In this document: one piece after another, positions 62,401 through 64,000 of the stretch
Layout of the letters: each line of letters begins with the position of its first letter
Position numbering within the stretch: the first letter of the stretch is position 1
Source of the DNA: Marchantia polymorpha subsp. ruderalis
Lineage: Eukaryota; Streptophyta; Marchantiopsida; Marchantiales; Marchantiaceae
NCBI GenBank assembly: GCA_037833965.1
Contig: AP031351.1
Span: 29,586,501 to 29,650,500, forward strand
Reading direction: 5' to 3'
Length of the DNA: 64,000 nt
Notes under the pieces: generated by a model
The model's database searches: none
What the model saw: the letters and a program-made list of their open reading frames with translations, nothing else
What the model was told of the DNA's origin: nothing
Position numbers and translations under genes: made by a program

Positions 62401-63747
62401 GGCGACCTCTGCATCTGTCAGTTTCCCATCACCAGCTTGATCTATTTCTTCTTTCTCCAACTTGGAGAGTTCTTCAAGTGGGTGGTACCCCCATTTTCCG
62501 CGACGCTTATTAGAAGCATCGGGTTTGGAGTCAGAAAAATCCGCAGCTACCCGAACGTCTACTGACCTCTTACTGACCACAGAATGTTCCAGCGAGGGAG
62601 CACAAATTCCGAGAAATCGACAACTGCGAGGAGTAGAGAGAGATCATCAGTTCAAATTTGCAGAGCGTCCAAGCTCTTACCACTCTGGCCTTTCAAATCA
62701 TAGAAAATACCTTCAGAACGCCACATACATTGTGGGTTCATGAGGAACATGGACTGGGAGTTCAAGTCACAAGAAGGGCGATATAAACGTATTCAAAGTT
62801 CCTTGAATACACGAACACGGAGACCTTTCCTTCAATCAAATTAGAGGTACTCGATAATGAGAACAACAAAAGAGAAAATGTGTCAACATATACTTGACAT
62901 CTGCTATGTCAAACGATCTGAGGTGAAAGGAGACTCGGGATTTCTGTTTCGCGCAAAAGGAAAGTCCTCTGAAGTTTTGACATTGCATGCCGATACTAAA
63001 GACCGCTTCCATAGACAGTTGTGTCCGTGAATTCAATTTCGCAGATGAAGATAGAAGTCACCAATGAACTTCAAAATGTACTTGAGCTACGTGAGTTGAA
63101 GCTATCTAGGCGATACGTATCAAGGTGCCTTCTCTCCCTTTTGCCTCGGTCCAAAGGTGGGAGCAAAGTAGAGTGCTCGCTTTAAACATCTTATCCACCG
63201 CGCATGACCAGCTCTCTCAAGTAAAGCGCTTTTCGTATTGCGGCCCGTAATTACCCTCATGGTGATATCTTAATCCCATTTCAAATGCTAGGTTATCGAG
63301 GCAGACACATCTAACCTGACCGAGCCATTTGCACAAATGCAGACTCACAAACCCTCAATTACGATATTTTACAAGCTGTAGGACAAGTCTGGACGTGAGG
63401 AATGCGGAGAGAGGAGCCAATTCAATCGAACGAACGTTGAAACCCACACATGCTTCCGGTGTCATTTCCGTGTTTCACTAAGTCAAAGAGACCATTTCTC
63501 CTGAGTCAACAAAGGCACCTAGAGAGTCGAAATCACAATAACCACATCAAAGAAGGCCACAACTCACATAATAAACCTCCATTTGTAATCTTGATGTTAA
63601 TCTGAACACCGAGGCAAAAACTCACCTATGTCGCCCGAAAGGATCATGACTGAGATTGAATTGCGAAGGCCTCGGCCTCGGATGCTTCCACACGGCAGCG
63701 GTAGCAAATCTATCACCACCCCCAACACAGCCCACAAGGGCCGCCAT
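59420..63747 (-). CDS. Plastid-type protein of the Arabidopsis At3g49140 family
   Basis: Eleven exons: 63626-63747, 62894-62995, 62386-62623, 62127-62220, 61922-61989, 61623-61757, 61292-61432, 60335-61162, 60077-60229, 59818-59913 and 59420-59524. All are GT-AG and sum to 2082 bp (693 residues). The N-terminus is Arg/Ser-rich, as for a plastid transit peptide. Family blocks seen: WGYHPLEELSKLE with TDAEVARTISE; VVFSSVVSDEDAVFGTEVQFLID and FYFEVEDENEF (a barrel region like FMN-binding split barrels); SSLGGWGGYQTLDEVHPMEFA; RRLTITGVARPVTEDEEPYVQG; and the C-terminal FAEPDVLAHFS and EDSAEKFLDQLLFPR. From memory this is the uncharacterised plant family of At3g49140/At5g24060, often mislabelled PPR. 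No PPR repeats are present. Exon 8 (828 bp) carries a long Asp-rich insert. Function is unknown. Confidence 0.85.
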
Positions 63748-64000
63748 GTCTGCTCCCACTTCAAAGGATAGACGACCCTAGGCTCACTCCATTCGCGCAA
63801 AATTCTCACCCAAATCCTCCCTAATCAGATGCCCTCTACACCTCCACAGCTCCACGATCTCCTGACCCTAGTATTCAACCCAAACCTCCTCCTGCTCCTG
63901 CTCCTCGTCCTCCTGTCCCAGTGGTGTCCAGCAGGGCTCGAGTCGGGGTCGGGACCACTCGCGCTCTTTATCGGAAGAGCTCGTTCGGGCGCGCTCTATC
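63748..64000. promoter_or_regulatory. Upstream region of the At3g49140-like gene
   Basis: Presumed 5' UTR and promoter of the minus-strand gene. It is GC-rich with a run of CTC/CTG triplets (63880-63920), which would be GAG/CAG-rich in the transcript. The window ends here. Confidence 0.4.

Noticed and set aside
1..64000. CRISPR array, bacterial operon or prophage
   Set aside because: No spaced direct repeats of the right size. Spliced genes with plant-type proteins rule out a prokaryotic source.

Overview
The window looks like nuclear DNA of a land plant, most likely a moss or other bryophyte. It has intron-rich genes with GT-AG borders, a plasma-membrane-type aquaporin (PIP), plastid-type proteins, and long AT-rich intergenic tracts full of decayed transposons. 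Species-level assignment is inference. I checked exon phases by hand: each of the five recognisable genes gives an uninterrupted frame whose summed exon length is divisible by three.

Layout. 1-4155: intergenic, nothing recognised. 4156-6636 (-): seven-exon HAD-superfamily hydrolase, probably plastid. 6637-17329: gene-poor and AT-rich, with tandem duplications (8231-8622), a decayed hAT/BED-type transposase (about 10.9-12.2 kb, minus) and a small hAT-like element with an exact 8-bp target duplication (13013-13795). 17330-22927 (+): eleven-exon CDKAL1-type tRNA methylthiotransferase with a C-terminal membrane anchor.

23640-43290 is a large inverted duplication. The left arm is 23640-31342 and the right arm 38004-43290. 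From outside in, each arm carries a piece of a mitochondrial carrier gene, a nearly identical stretch with no recognised gene, and a two-exon gene of unknown function. The left arm has extra insertions that the right arm lacks, so the right arm acts as an empty-site record for two TIR elements. The two copies of the unknown gene are open but strongly diverged, although the DNA just upstream is about 99% identical. The spacer holds an intact PIP aquaporin gene (34259-35748, minus) and, in the opposite orientation, a decayed PIP exon (about 33804-33885), so the duplication may once have included the aquaporin.

44.6-53.9 kb is very AT-rich repeat DNA with a mutated Ty3/gypsy RNase H and integrase on the minus strand. 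55105-64000 is gene-dense, all minus strand: an AIG2-like gamma-glutamylcyclotransferase-fold protein (with one GC-AG intron), a possible three-exon 109-residue protein with a CPEC motif, and an eleven-exon plastid-type protein of the Arabidopsis At3g49140 family. The genes look like independent housekeeping genes, not a pathway cluster. The most unusual biology is the inverted duplication with its diverging gene pair.
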